Source: Amycolatopsis lexingtonensis
GTDB lineage: Bacteria; Actinomycetota; Actinomycetes; Mycobacteriales; Pseudonocardiaceae
Assembly (NCBI RefSeq): GCF_014873755.1
Contig: NZ_JADBEG010000001.1
Coordinates: forward strand, 2,172,501-2,236,500
Direction: 5' to 3'
Length of the DNA stretch: 64,000 nucleotides
The translations under genes were made by a program, and so were the position numbers. Numbering within the stretch: position 1 is the first letter of the stretch; each line of letters starts with the position of its first letter. This document shows, one piece after another, positions 39,261-46,988 of this stretch. The notes beneath the pieces were generated by a model. The model had not been told where the DNA came from and did no database searches. It saw only the letters and a program-made list of their open reading frames with translations.

Positions 39261-40898
39261 ATGGGGCGACACTACCGGGAAGAGGAGCCGGTGCCGCACC
39301 CTCACGACCGCACTTCGCACCCCCGCGGTGAGGCGTCCGGTTCACACCCGGTCGAGGGCCGCAGCGAGACTTCGGGCGCTTTCCGCACGCCGAAGCGCAG
39401 CTCCATTTCGGAGGCGTTCGGGATCGCGGGGCGGCCCACCGGTACGTCGCGGGCTCCCGGCCGCGGTGAAGCTTCCGGTTCGTACCCCGTGGTGGGACGT
39501 GGTGAGCGGTCCGGGTCGTACCCGGTCGCCGGGCGCGGTGAAGCTTCCGGCTCCTACCCCGTCGCGGGGCGCGGCGAGACTTCCGGCTCGTACCCCGCCG
39601 TGGGGCGCGGTGAAGCTTCTGGCTCCTATCCCGCCGCCGGGCGCGGTGAAGCTTCCGGCTCCTACCCCGCCGTGGGGCGTGGCGAGGCGAGTGGCGCGCA
39701 TCCGGCCGCGGGTCGCGGCGAGCGGTCCGGTTCGTACCCCGTCGTCGGCCGCGGCGAAGCTTCCGGCTCGCACCCGGTCGCCGGGCGTGGCGAAGCCAGC
39801 GGTGCCTACCCGGCCGTGGGCGAGCGGCCCGGTTCGCAGCCCGCCACCGGCCGCGGCGACGCCTACCCCGCTGCCGGCCGCAACGCCCCGACCGGTTCGT
39901 ACCCGGCCGCCGGCCTCGACGAGCCGTCCGGTTCCTATCCCGCCCGGCGCGGTGAAGCGTCCGGCAACTACCCCATCACCGCGCGGCGCGAACCGGCTTC
40001 CCGTCGCGGCGAAGCCCCCGCCGCGACCGAGACCAAGCCCGCCGGTCCCCGCGCCACCCGGCGCGGCCGGGCCCCGGCCGAGAGCGCTGCCGAACGGACC
40101 GAGGTCATCACCCGGCCCGACGAAGGCGACTACTCCTCCGCGTCGCAAACCGACTCGTCCCGCACCCTCACCCGCGGCATGACCACCCGCGCCAAACGGC
40201 GTGCCGAAAGCACCGAGACCAGCGAGAACACCGCTCCGCCGCGCCGCAGCGAAGGGACCGGCTCCCACCGGACCATCGGCAAGGGCGAGGCGACCGGCTC
40301 CCACCGCATCGTGGGGAAGAAGGCTCCGCGCCGCCGGATCGCGACCTGGCCGATCGCCTGCATGGTGCTCGCCGCCCTGATCGGGCTCGGCATCGTCGGG
40401 TGGAACTGGGCCGACAGCGAGCTCAACAACCGGGCCGAGGCGCAGGCCGCCAGCTGCTCGCAGGGCACCTCGCACATGCGGGTCGTCGTCACCCCGAGCG
40501 TGCAGAAGCCGCTCACCGCCGCCGCTGACCGCTGGAACAAGGCCGCCACGGTCGTCCACGGGCAGTGCGTGCACGTGATGATCGAGGCCAAGCCGTCTTC
40601 GCAGGTCCTCGACGCGCTGGTCGGCCGGGCCAACCTGGACTCCATCGGCGGGCTCCCGGCCGCTTGGCTGCCCGAGTCGTCGTACTGGGTGAGCGAGCTG
40701 ACCACCAAGAAGCCCGAGATGATCGGGTCGCCCGCGCAGTCGGTGGCCAACGCCCGCTCCGCGGACTACCCGTTCATCGGCCTCTCCGGCCAGGGCGTCG
40801 ACGACACCCTCCTGCGCGCCGCCCAGACCTTCCGCGAGTACCTCGAGCAGCCTGCCCAGCAGGCCGACTTCGCCGCCGCCGGGATCAAGTCCGCCTAG
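39261..40898 (+). CDS. Large repetitive single-pass membrane protein with truncated substrate-binding domain
   Basis: A 545-residue protein of unusual build. Residues 67-186 are ten in-register 12-residue repeats with consensus G-R-G-E-A-S-G-S-Y-P-V/A-V/A, followed by five degenerate copies to about 240. A basic, Thr/Arg-rich stretch leads to one transmembrane helix near 362-382. The outer domain of about 160 residues starts like a bacterial substrate-binding domain (MRVVVTPSVQKPLTAAADRWN), but the middle lobe found in full-size binding-VWA proteins seems absent. ATG 39261 is preferred over 39255 because GAAAGGA is then spaced correctly. No function is known to me. Confidence 0.8.
   Translation: MGRHYREEEPVPHPHDRTSHPRGEASGSHPVEGRSETSGAFRTPKRSSISEAFGIAGRPTGTSRAPGRGEASGSYPVVGRGERSGSYPVAGRGEASGSYPVAGRGETSGSYPAVGRGEASGSYPAAGRGEASGSYPAVGRGEASGAHPAAGRGERSGSYPVVGRGEASGSHPVAGRGEASGAYPAVGERPGSQPATGRGDAYPAAGRNAPTGSYPAAGLDEPSGSYPARRGEASGNYPITARREPASRRGEAPAATETKPAGPRATRRGRAPAESAAERTEVITRPDEGDYSSASQTDSSRTLTRGMTTRAKRRAESTETSENTAPPRRSEGTGSHRTIGKGEATGSHRIVGKKAPRRRIATWPIACMVLAALIGLGIVGWNWADSELNNRAEAQAASCSQGTSHMRVVVTPSVQKPLTAAADRWNKAATVVHGQCVHVMIEAKPSSQVLDALVGRANLDSIGGLPAAWLPESSYWVSELTTKKPEMIGSPAQSVANARSADYPFIGLSGQGVDDTLLRAAQTFREYLEQPAQQADFAAAGIKSA
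39459..39818 (+). repeat. Ten tandem 36-bp repeats in the membrane-protein gene
   Basis: Ten consecutive 36-base units encode the 12-residue motif. Copies differ at third positions and by Val/Ala, Ala/Thr/Arg and Ser/His swaps, so the array is old enough to diverge but is still perfectly in register. Five further imperfect units follow to about 39985. Confidence 0.92.
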
Positions 40899-41674
40899 AC
40901 GCGCGTGCCGTTGTCGAGCTCGGCCACCACGGCGAGGTCGTCGTCGGCCAGCTCGAAGTCGAAGATCCCGAACTGCTCGCGGGTCCGGGTGGTGGTGGCC
41001 GACGACGCCACCGCGACAGTGCCGGCCTGCAGGTGCCAGCGGAGCACGATCTGGGCCGGCGTCTTGCCGTACTTCGCGGCGAGCGCGGTGACCGTCTCGT
41101 CGGCCAGCAGCCCGGCGTTCGCGGCCGGGCTCGACGCGGCCGTCACGATGCCCCGCTCGGCGTGGAACTCGCGCAGCGGCAGCTGCTGCAGCCACGGGTG
41201 CAGCTCCACTTGGTTGACGGCGGGGACCGCTCCGGTCGCGTCGATCAGCCGGCGCAGCTCGGCGACGCCGAACCCGGCCACGCCCAGCGCCCGGACGCGG
41301 CCCTCGGCGCGCAAGCGGCTCAGCGCGCGCCAGGTGTCGGTGAAGGCGCCTTTCGTGCCGTCCAGCAGGCACAGGTCGGCCTGCTCCAGCTGCAGCGCGG
41401 CCAGTGCCTGGTCGGCGGCGCGGCGGGCGGTGTCGTAGCCCTGCGCGGGGACTTTGAAGCTGACGAACAGTTCTTGGCGGGGCACGTCCGCCGCGGCGAG
41501 GGCCGTGGCGACCGCCGCCTCGGTCCCGGGCGTGGTGTCGATGCCCCGGTAGCCGGTGTCGAGGGCGATGCGGACGGCCCGGCCGGTTTCGGCCGCGGAC
41601 AGTCCCGCGACACCGAACAGCAGCTGGGGGATGCGGACTCCGTCGGACAGGGCGAGCGAAGGCGGGACGGCCAT
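40895..41674 (-). CDS. Aldo/keto reductase homologue lacking catalytic Tyr and His
   Basis: A 259-residue AKR-fold protein. It keeps DTGYRGIDT (catalytic Asp), the active-site Lys in ELFVSFKVP, the NQVELHPWLQQ barrel segment and a RWHL...TRTREQF cofactor end. Compared with DkgA-type enzymes the catalytic Tyr segment (AAAYKNE) is shortened to TPGTEA with no Tyr, and the LMHWP motif is replaced by LLDGT with no His; the PKS cofactor motif is ASS. It may be a binding protein or a dead enzyme. ATG 41674 is used rather than the TTG before it. Convergent with the repeat protein; the stops share CTAG. Confidence 0.85.
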   Translation of the reverse strand: MAVPPSLALSDGVRIPQLLFGVAGLSAAETGRAVRIALDTGYRGIDTTPGTEAAVATALAAADVPRQELFVSFKVPAQGYDTARRAADQALAALQLEQADLCLLDGTKGAFTDTWRALSRLRAEGRVRALGVAGFGVAELRRLIDATGAVPAVNQVELHPWLQQLPLREFHAERGIVTAASSPAANAGLLADETVTALAAKYGKTPAQIVLRWHLQAGTVAVASSATTTRTREQFGIFDFELADDDLAVVAELDNGTRV

Positions 41675-41717
41675 CAACCGGTGATCCTCACTTCGGATGC
41701 TGCGCGGGTGCTCCCCA

Positions 41718-42527
41718 TCATCCCACCGACGCGGCCCGCTCGCGCAGATGTGCCGCCGTCGCCGGGTCGGCCGGGTAGAACGACTCGATCACCAGTTCCG
41801 CGACCGTGACGTCCAGCGGGGTACCGAAGGTGGCCACTGTGCTGAAGAACGTCAGGTCCGTGCCCTCGTGGCGGAACCTCAGCGGCACGAAGATGTCACC
41901 CGGTCCAGGGACCTCCACCTCGGGCACCGGCTGGTCGCACGGGTAGCCGCGCAGCTCCTCGAGGAGGTCGGCGAGCCCGGCGTCCGCGGTCTGGCCGACC
42001 TGGCGCCGCAGCCGGCCCAGCAGGTGCGCGCGCCACTCCCCCAGGTTCAGGATGTGCGGGGCCATGCCGTCCGGGTGCAGGGTCGCGCGCAGCACGTTGG
42101 TGGTCAGCTCGGGCGCGATCCCGGCGACGAAGAGCCCGATGCTGGCGTTGGCGTCGACGAGGTCCCAGTTCCGGTCGACGACGGCGGCCGGGTAAGGCTC
42201 GTGCCCGGCGAGCAGCTGCCGGACGGCCTGGCGCACGGCGTCCATCCCGGGATCCCCCAAGGCGTTCTCGGTGTAGGCGGGCGCATACCCGGCGGCGAGC
42301 AGCAGCCGGTTCCGCTCGCGCAGCGGCACCTCGAGGTGCTCGCCCAGGCGCAGCACCATGTCCCGGCTCGGCTTGGACCGGCCGGTCTCCACGAAGCTGA
42401 GGTGGCGGGTGGAGATGTCCGCCGAGATCGCGAGGTCGAGCTGGCTGATCCGGCGCCGGTCACGCCATTCCCGCAGCAGCTCACCCACCGGCCGCTGCCG
42501 CGCGGCCGCCTGCACCGTAGTCGTCAC
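41718..42527 (-). CDS. XRE-family regulator with MmyB-like ligand-binding domain
   Basis: A 269-residue regulator. The helix-turn-helix at about 15-70 (LLREWRDRRRISQLDLAISADISTRHLSF, shown here by its limits) is followed by an MmyB-like PAS domain (TENALGDPGMDAVRQAVRQLL, YPAAVVDRNWDLVDANAS). Such proteins act as repressors, often binding fatty-acid-like ligands and controlling a divergent enzyme gene. Two palindromes lie between it and the SnoaL-like gene, the likely target. The GTG start fits the domain boundary. Confidence 0.88.
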   Translation of the reverse strand: MTTTVQAAARQRPVGELLREWRDRRRISQLDLAISADISTRHLSFVETGRSKPSRDMVLRLGEHLEVPLRERNRLLLAAGYAPAYTENALGDPGMDAVRQAVRQLLAGHEPYPAAVVDRNWDLVDANASIGLFVAGIAPELTTNVLRATLHPDGMAPHILNLGEWRAHLLGRLRRQVGQTADAGLADLLEELRGYPCDQPVPEVEVPGPGDIFVPLRFRHEGTDLTFFSTVATFGTPLDVTVAELVIESFYPADPATAAHLRERAASVG

Positions 42528-42563
42528 CCGACCGACGCTACGGCGATCACGGGACGGCTGCCA

Positions 42564-42603
42564 TTACCTCGGGGGTAACGGCCCCGCATTACCTCCCGCG
42601 TAA
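42564..42603. promoter_or_regulatory. Tandem operators TTAC-N7-GTAA between XRE and SnoaL-like genes
   Basis: Two palindromes, TTAC-CTCGGGG-GTAA at 42564-42578 and TTAC-CTCCCGC-GTAA at 42589-42603, are spaced 25 bases apart, so they face about 2.4 helical turns. They lie 37 bases from the XRE start and 83 bases before the SnoaL-like start. They are the natural candidates for binding sites of the adjacent XRE protein. Confidence 0.6.
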
Positions 42604-42685
42604 TCGACGCGCCGCCGCCGGGCCGCCAGAGTGGGTCTCAGCGCAGGACGACGAAAGCCGTTGTCCCCCAACGAAAGGATCCACC

Positions 42686-43045
42686 ATGAGCGACGTTCGC
42701 GGGCTCGTCGAGCAGTACCTCGCCGTCTGGAACGAGACCGACGGGGACAAGCGCCGCGCCCTCATCGCCGACGTCTTCACCGAAGGCGCCCGCTACACCG
42801 ATCCGCTCGGGGCCGTCGCCGGGCACGACGGGATCGACCAGTTCGTCGGCGGGGCACAGCAGCAGTTCGCCGGGCTCACCTTCAGCCTGCCCGCCGACCC
42901 GGACGCCCACCACGACCTCGCGCGGTTCCAGTGGTACCTGGGCACGCCCGGGGCCGAGCCGGTCGCCATCGGGTTCGACGTCGTCGAGCTCGAGGACGGG
43001 AAGATCGCCAAGGTGCACGGCTTCCTCGACAAGCTGCCGGGCTGA
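42686..43045 (+). CDS. SnoaL-like (NTF2-fold) protein
   Basis: A 119-residue cone-shaped NTF2-fold protein: LVEQYLAVWNETDGDKRRALIADVFTEGARYTDP at the N terminus, AGHDGIDQFV and a final DVVELEDGKIAKVHGFLDKLP. The fold serves as isomerase, cyclase or binding protein; small stand-alone members often process hydrophobic metabolites. AAAGGA precedes the ATG. It is divergent from the XRE regulator and probably under its control. A 14-base perfect hairpin follows the stop. Confidence 0.85.
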   Translation: MSDVRGLVEQYLAVWNETDGDKRRALIADVFTEGARYTDPLGAVAGHDGIDQFVGGAQQQFAGLTFSLPADPDAHHDLARFQWYLGTPGAEPVAIGFDVVELEDGKIAKVHGFLDKLPG

Positions 43046-43053
43046 CCGGAACG

Positions 43054-43087
43054 GCGTGCGGGCTCCCGGGCAGGGGAGCCCGCACGC
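43054..43087. terminator. Hairpin between convergent SnoaL-like and sqdB-like genes
   Basis: Arms 43054-43067 and 43074-43087 pair perfectly over 14 bases around a six-base loop. There is no T-run, but in high-GC actinobacteria such stem-loops often end transcription, and the site lies between two converging stop codons. Confidence 0.7.
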
Positions 43088-43094
43088 GGCGCCG

Positions 43095-44249
43095 CTAACC
43101 CTTCAGCGCGCCCCGCCAGCGCACGGTCGGGCGCAGCTTCTCCGGGTTCACCCGGTGCTTGTTGGCGCCGACGATGTCGAACATCGACTCGATCAGCGTC
43201 TCCGACAGCAGGTGCGGCTCCAGCCCCAGCCCGACCAGCCCGGTGTGTTTCACGTTGTAGTAGTGCTCCAGTGCCTCGGTGCGAGGGTTCTCGAGGTGCT
43301 CGATCTGCACCGGACCGGGGAACCGGTCGGCGACGAGCTCGGCGATGGCGGCCACCGACAGGCTCTCCGTCATCTGGTTAAAGACGCGGAACTCCCCCGC
43401 CGCGGCCGGGTTCTCCACGGCGAGCCGGATGCACTCCACGGTGTCGCGGATGTCGATCAGGCCCCGGGTCTGCGCGCCCTTGCCGTACACGGTCAGCGGC
43501 TGGCCCAGCACGGCCTGGATGACGAACCGGTTCAGCACCGTCCCGAACACCGCGTCGTAGTCGAACCGGGTGGCCAGGCGCGCGTCCAACGCGGTCTGCG
43601 GCGTCTGCTGGCCGTACACGACGCCCTGGTTGAGGTCCGTGGCCCGCAGCCCCCAGGCGCGGCACGTGAATTCGATGTTGTGCGAATCGTGGACCTTCGT
43701 CAGGTGGTAGAACGAGCCCGGCCGTTTCGGGAACAGCACGCGGTCTTTGCGCCCGTTGTGCTCGAGGTCGAGCCAGCCTTCTTCGATGTCGATGTTCGGC
43801 GTGCCGTATTCGCCCATCGTGCCCAGCTTGACCAGGTGGATGGCGGGGTCGATCTCGGCGATCGCGTAGAGCAGGTTCAGCGTCCCGACGACATTGTTGT
43901 GCTGGGTGTACACCGCGTGTTCGCGGTCGATCATCGAATACGGCGCCGACCGCTGCTCCGCGTAGTGGACGATGGCGTCCGGGGCGAACTCGCGCACCGC
44001 GCCGAACAGGAAGTCCGCGTCCAGCAGGTCACCTTCGTAGCTGGTCAGCGCACGGCCGGAGACTTCGTGCCAGGCGGCGATCCGGTCTTTCAGCGATTCG
44101 ATCGGGACCAGGCTTTCGACGCCGAGTTCGGCGTCGTAGCCACGCCGGACGAAATTGTCGAGGACGGCCACCTCGTGGCCTTTGTCCGATAAGTGCAGCG
44201 CGGTCGGCCAGCCCAGATATCCGTCACCGCCGAGAACCAGCACCCGCAT
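43095..44249 (-). CDS. NAD-dependent UDP-sulfoquinovose synthase-like protein (SQD1/SqdB family)
   Basis: A 384-residue SDR-type nucleotide-sugar enzyme. The Rossmann start MRVLVLGGDGYLGWPTALHL, the SQD1 features YAEQRSAPYSMID, KLGTMGEYGTPNIDIEEG, and the catalytic YHLTK are all present, over the full length of the family. SQD1/SqdB converts UDP-glucose and sulfite to UDP-sulfoquinovose. Next to it are a GtrA-like flippase and a lipid-linked glycosyltransferase fusion, so the product may enter an envelope glycolipid or glycan. The family match is strong; sulfite use and the end product are inference. Confidence 0.82.
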   Translation of the reverse strand: MRVLVLGGDGYLGWPTALHLSDKGHEVAVLDNFVRRGYDAELGVESLVPIESLKDRIAAWHEVSGRALTSYEGDLLDADFLFGAVREFAPDAIVHYAEQRSAPYSMIDREHAVYTQHNNVVGTLNLLYAIAEIDPAIHLVKLGTMGEYGTPNIDIEEGWLDLEHNGRKDRVLFPKRPGSFYHLTKVHDSHNIEFTCRAWGLRATDLNQGVVYGQQTPQTALDARLATRFDYDAVFGTVLNRFVIQAVLGQPLTVYGKGAQTRGLIDIRDTVECIRLAVENPAAAGEFRVFNQMTESLSVAAIAELVADRFPGPVQIEHLENPRTEALEHYYNVKHTGLVGLGLEPHLLSETLIESMFDIVGANKHRVNPEKLRPTVRWRGALKG

Positions 44250-44386
44250 TGTGCCGCCTTTCCTGCTCGTTCAAGAACCCGACGCTATCGATCAGGTGCT
44301 GATGAGCACCTGGCAAAGAGCTGTGAATCTCCTATGCGTGAGGGGGTCGGACGGCGGCGCGGCCGGCCCACGGGGAGGATGGGGAC

Positions 44387-44884
44387 ATGACGACCGTAAC
44401 CAACGGCGTGCGGCCCCGCACAACGGACAAGACGCGCCGCCGCGGCTGGGCCCGGCTGGCCCGCGCCGCCGCGACGTCGGTCGCCGCCACGGTCCTCAGC
44501 CAGGTCGTCCTGCTCGCCGTCCTCGCCACCGGCGGTGCCGCCGCGCTCGCCGGCACACTGGCCTGGGCCGCCGGGGCGGTGCTGAACTTCCTGGTCACCC
44601 GCCGCTGGGTGTGGGGCCGCACCGGGCGGCCGCGCGTCCGCCGGGAACTGCTCCCCTACCTGGCCGTCATCGGTCTCGGCGGCCTCGCCTCGATCGGGCT
44701 GACCACGCTGGCCGGGTCGCTGCTGACCCCGCTCGCCCTGCCGCACTTCTGGTGGATCGTGCTGGTCGACGGCGCGTACGTGGCCAGTTACGCGGTGGTG
44801 TTCGCCGTGAAGTTCACCCTGCTCGACCGGCTCGTGTTCGGCCGCGGCGCAGCACGTACCCCCGCCACCACGTCCCGGTCATGA
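44387..44884 (+). CDS. GtrA-family membrane protein
   Basis: A 165-residue protein with four transmembrane helices and the GtrA pattern: the second helix ends GAVLNFLVTRRWVW, a GtrA hallmark. GtrA proteins are thought to flip polyprenyl-phosphate-linked sugars to the outer face. It converges on the glycosyltransferase fusion gene and overlaps it antisense by 71 bases. The neighbouring GT2 domain is the usual partner that makes the lipid-linked sugar. Confidence 0.87.
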   Translation: MTTVTNGVRPRTTDKTRRRGWARLARAAATSVAATVLSQVVLLAVLATGGAAALAGTLAWAAGAVLNFLVTRRWVWGRTGRPRVRRELLPYLAVIGLGGLASIGLTTLAGSLLTPLALPHFWWIVLVDGAYVASYAVVFAVKFTLLDRLVFGRGAARTPATTSRS

Positions 44885-46988
44885 CGCGCGCGTAGTTGGC
44901 GCCGTAGACCAGGCTGCCACCCTTCTTGCTCTTGCCCGCCTTGCGCAGCCGCATGCTCATCGGCAGCTCGAGCACGCGGGCGCCGCGCGCGGTGACACCG
45001 AGCATCAGCTCCGACGACTGGTACTGCGGTTCGTTGAGCGGCACCACGCAGGCCAGCTCGGCCCGCATCGCGCGGAACCCGAACGACGTGTCGGTGATCC
45101 GCCGCGCGGTCAGCACCGACGCCAGCACGGCGAACACCCGGACGCCGAGCCACCGGACGCGGCTGTCGGCCTCCTCGTGCCCGAGCCGCCGGGACCCGGT
45201 GACGAAGTCCGCGGTGCCCTCGACGACCGGGCTGACCAGCGCTTCCAGCTCGGAGTTGTCGTACTGCCCGTCGGCGTCGGTCGTCACGACGTACTCGGCG
45301 CCGCACTCCGCCGCCAGGTGGTAACCCAAGCGCAGCGCCGCGCCCTGGCCGCGGTTGCGCGGCGCCACGCACACGTACGCGCCGTGCGCCTCGGCGATCG
45401 CGGCCGTGTCGTCGGTCCCGCCGTCGACGACGACGAGGACGTCCACCGGCATCCCGAGGCACCGGTCCGGCATCTTCTCCAGGACCTCACCGACGCCGCC
45501 GGCCTCGTTGTACGCCGCGATGACGACGGTCAGCGGAGCGAGCTTCAGCTCGGGGTGGCGGTCCCGGAAGCCGGCCAGTGCCCCCGAATCGACGTCGTCG
45601 GGGAAGGCGGCGAGGCGTTTCCGGCTGGCCGAGGTCAGCGTCGTGAAGCCGAGTGCCCCGGCCACGGGGAACAGCACGAGCGCCGGGATCTGGTAGCGCC
45701 ACGAGAACAGGAAGACCGCGGACGCGAAGAGCAGGACCAGGCCGCTCGACGCCGCCAGGAGCGCGCCCGCCTGTGCGCGGTCCAGCGGCTTCTTGCGCCG
45801 GAAGACCGTCAGCAGGCCGAGCAGCGCGCCGATCCCGAGCACGCCGCCGGAGACGTACCCGCCGCCCAGCTGGTAGTCACGCAGGATCTTCGCCAGTGGC
45901 TGGTCGACGCTCGCGACGACGCCGTCGTTCTGCCGCGTGACCAGGTCGATCAAGGACTGGTCGGCCCACTGCGGGTAGGACAGCTGGAACTGCCACCGGT
46001 CGAGCGGCACGTCGGTCGGGTCCTGCTCGCGGGACCAGGCGAAGCTCTTGGCGAAGTCGTCGAGGACCGCGGCGGCGACGTCGCCGGGCTGCTCCTTCAG
46101 GACGTCGATCGCGAACTCGTGGGCCAGCGCGGCCTTGTCGGCGCCCGGCGGGAGCGCGCCGGGCCAGTTCGGGTCGAGGTCGGCGTGCGTGTAGTTGTCC
46201 ACGAGCCGGGTTTCGCGCGGCTCGGCCGGGCAGAACACCCGCAGTTCCGGCGAGAGGTGGAGGTTCGGGCAATCCGCGACGGCGGCGGTGCGGCCGTAGA
46301 GCATGTTCCCCGACGGCCCGGTCAGCCCCCACTTGCCGGTCTCCGAATGCACGCGCGCCGAGTACGGCACGAGCACGACGAGCAGCCCCAGCACCCCGGC
46401 ACCGGCCCGGCGCCAGCCCGCCCAGTGCCGCCACGCTCCCCCGGCGACGACCAGGAAGACCACCAGCGGCAGGGCGAGGGAGATGCCGATCAGCCGGGTC
46501 AGCACGCCGAAGCCGAGCAGCAGTCCCGCGGCGCCGGCGCGCTTCCAGCCCGGCGTGCCCCGGCCGAGCAGCAGCCACAGCAGCCCGAGCAGCACCGCCT
46601 CGAAGAGGACCTCGGACATGATGTTCTGCTCGATCTGCAGCTGGTAGGCGTCGAGCAGCACCGGCACCGCGGCGAGCGCCGCGACCCACGGACGGCCGCC
46701 GAGCCGCAGCACCAGCGCGTAGAGGCCGATCGCGACCAGGATCCCGCCGGCGTGCTGGACCGCCGCGACCCACGCCAGGCCGCCGACCGCGAGCAGCGGC
46801 CGCAGCACGAGGTCGTAGCCGATCGGGTTCAGCTGGTCGGCGCGCAGGGCGTGCAGGTTGTCGATGTAGCGGAACGAATCGATGTACAGCAGCGCGGGTT
46901 TGTAGGCGAGCCAGGTCAGCACCCGCAGGACGATCGCCGGGACGAGGAGCAGGAGCAGCAGCCAATGGCGGCGCAGGAACGCCGTCAC
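44814..46988 (-). CDS. Fusion glycosyltransferase: multi-pass GT-C-like domain plus GT2 (dolichyl-phosphate mannose synthase type)
   Basis: A 724-residue membrane protein. Residues about 1-430 hold some ten transmembrane helices with an external loop, like GT-C/ArnT-PMT enzymes that use polyprenyl-phosphate sugars. A GT2 domain follows from about 470: VVIAAYNEAGGVGEV, DVLVVVDGGTDDT and the metal-binding VTTDADGQYD, as in polyprenyl-phosphate sugar synthases. One protein could therefore make and use a lipid-linked sugar. The GTG start overlaps the epimerase stop by 4 bases. Domain order and function are inferred from motifs. Confidence 0.82.
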   Translation of the reverse strand: MTAFLRRHWLLLLLLVPAIVLRVLTWLAYKPALLYIDSFRYIDNLHALRADQLNPIGYDLVLRPLLAVGGLAWVAAVQHAGGILVAIGLYALVLRLGGRPWVAALAAVPVLLDAYQLQIEQNIMSEVLFEAVLLGLLWLLLGRGTPGWKRAGAAGLLLGFGVLTRLIGISLALPLVVFLVVAGGAWRHWAGWRRAGAGVLGLLVVLVPYSARVHSETGKWGLTGPSGNMLYGRTAAVADCPNLHLSPELRVFCPAEPRETRLVDNYTHADLDPNWPGALPPGADKAALAHEFAIDVLKEQPGDVAAAVLDDFAKSFAWSREQDPTDVPLDRWQFQLSYPQWADQSLIDLVTRQNDGVVASVDQPLAKILRDYQLGGGYVSGGVLGIGALLGLLTVFRRKKPLDRAQAGALLAASSGLVLLFASAVFLFSWRYQIPALVLFPVAGALGFTTLTSASRKRLAAFPDDVDSGALAGFRDRHPELKLAPLTVVIAAYNEAGGVGEVLEKMPDRCLGMPVDVLVVVDGGTDDTAAIAEAHGAYVCVAPRNRGQGAALRLGYHLAAECGAEYVVTTDADGQYDNSELEALVSPVVEGTADFVTGSRRLGHEEADSRVRWLGVRVFAVLASVLTARRITDTSFGFRAMRAELACVVPLNEPQYQSSELMLGVTARGARVLELPMSMRLRKAGKSKKGGSLVYGANYARVMTGTWWRGYVLRRGRTRAGRAG

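Noticed and set aside
39459..39985. CRISPR array
   Set aside because: The 36-base units are contiguous without spacers and encode an in-frame peptide repeat.
44814..44884. Sequencing error creating the gtrA/glycosyltransferase overlap
   Set aside because: Both frames keep family-like sequence close to their ends and stops are clean; no reason to assume error.
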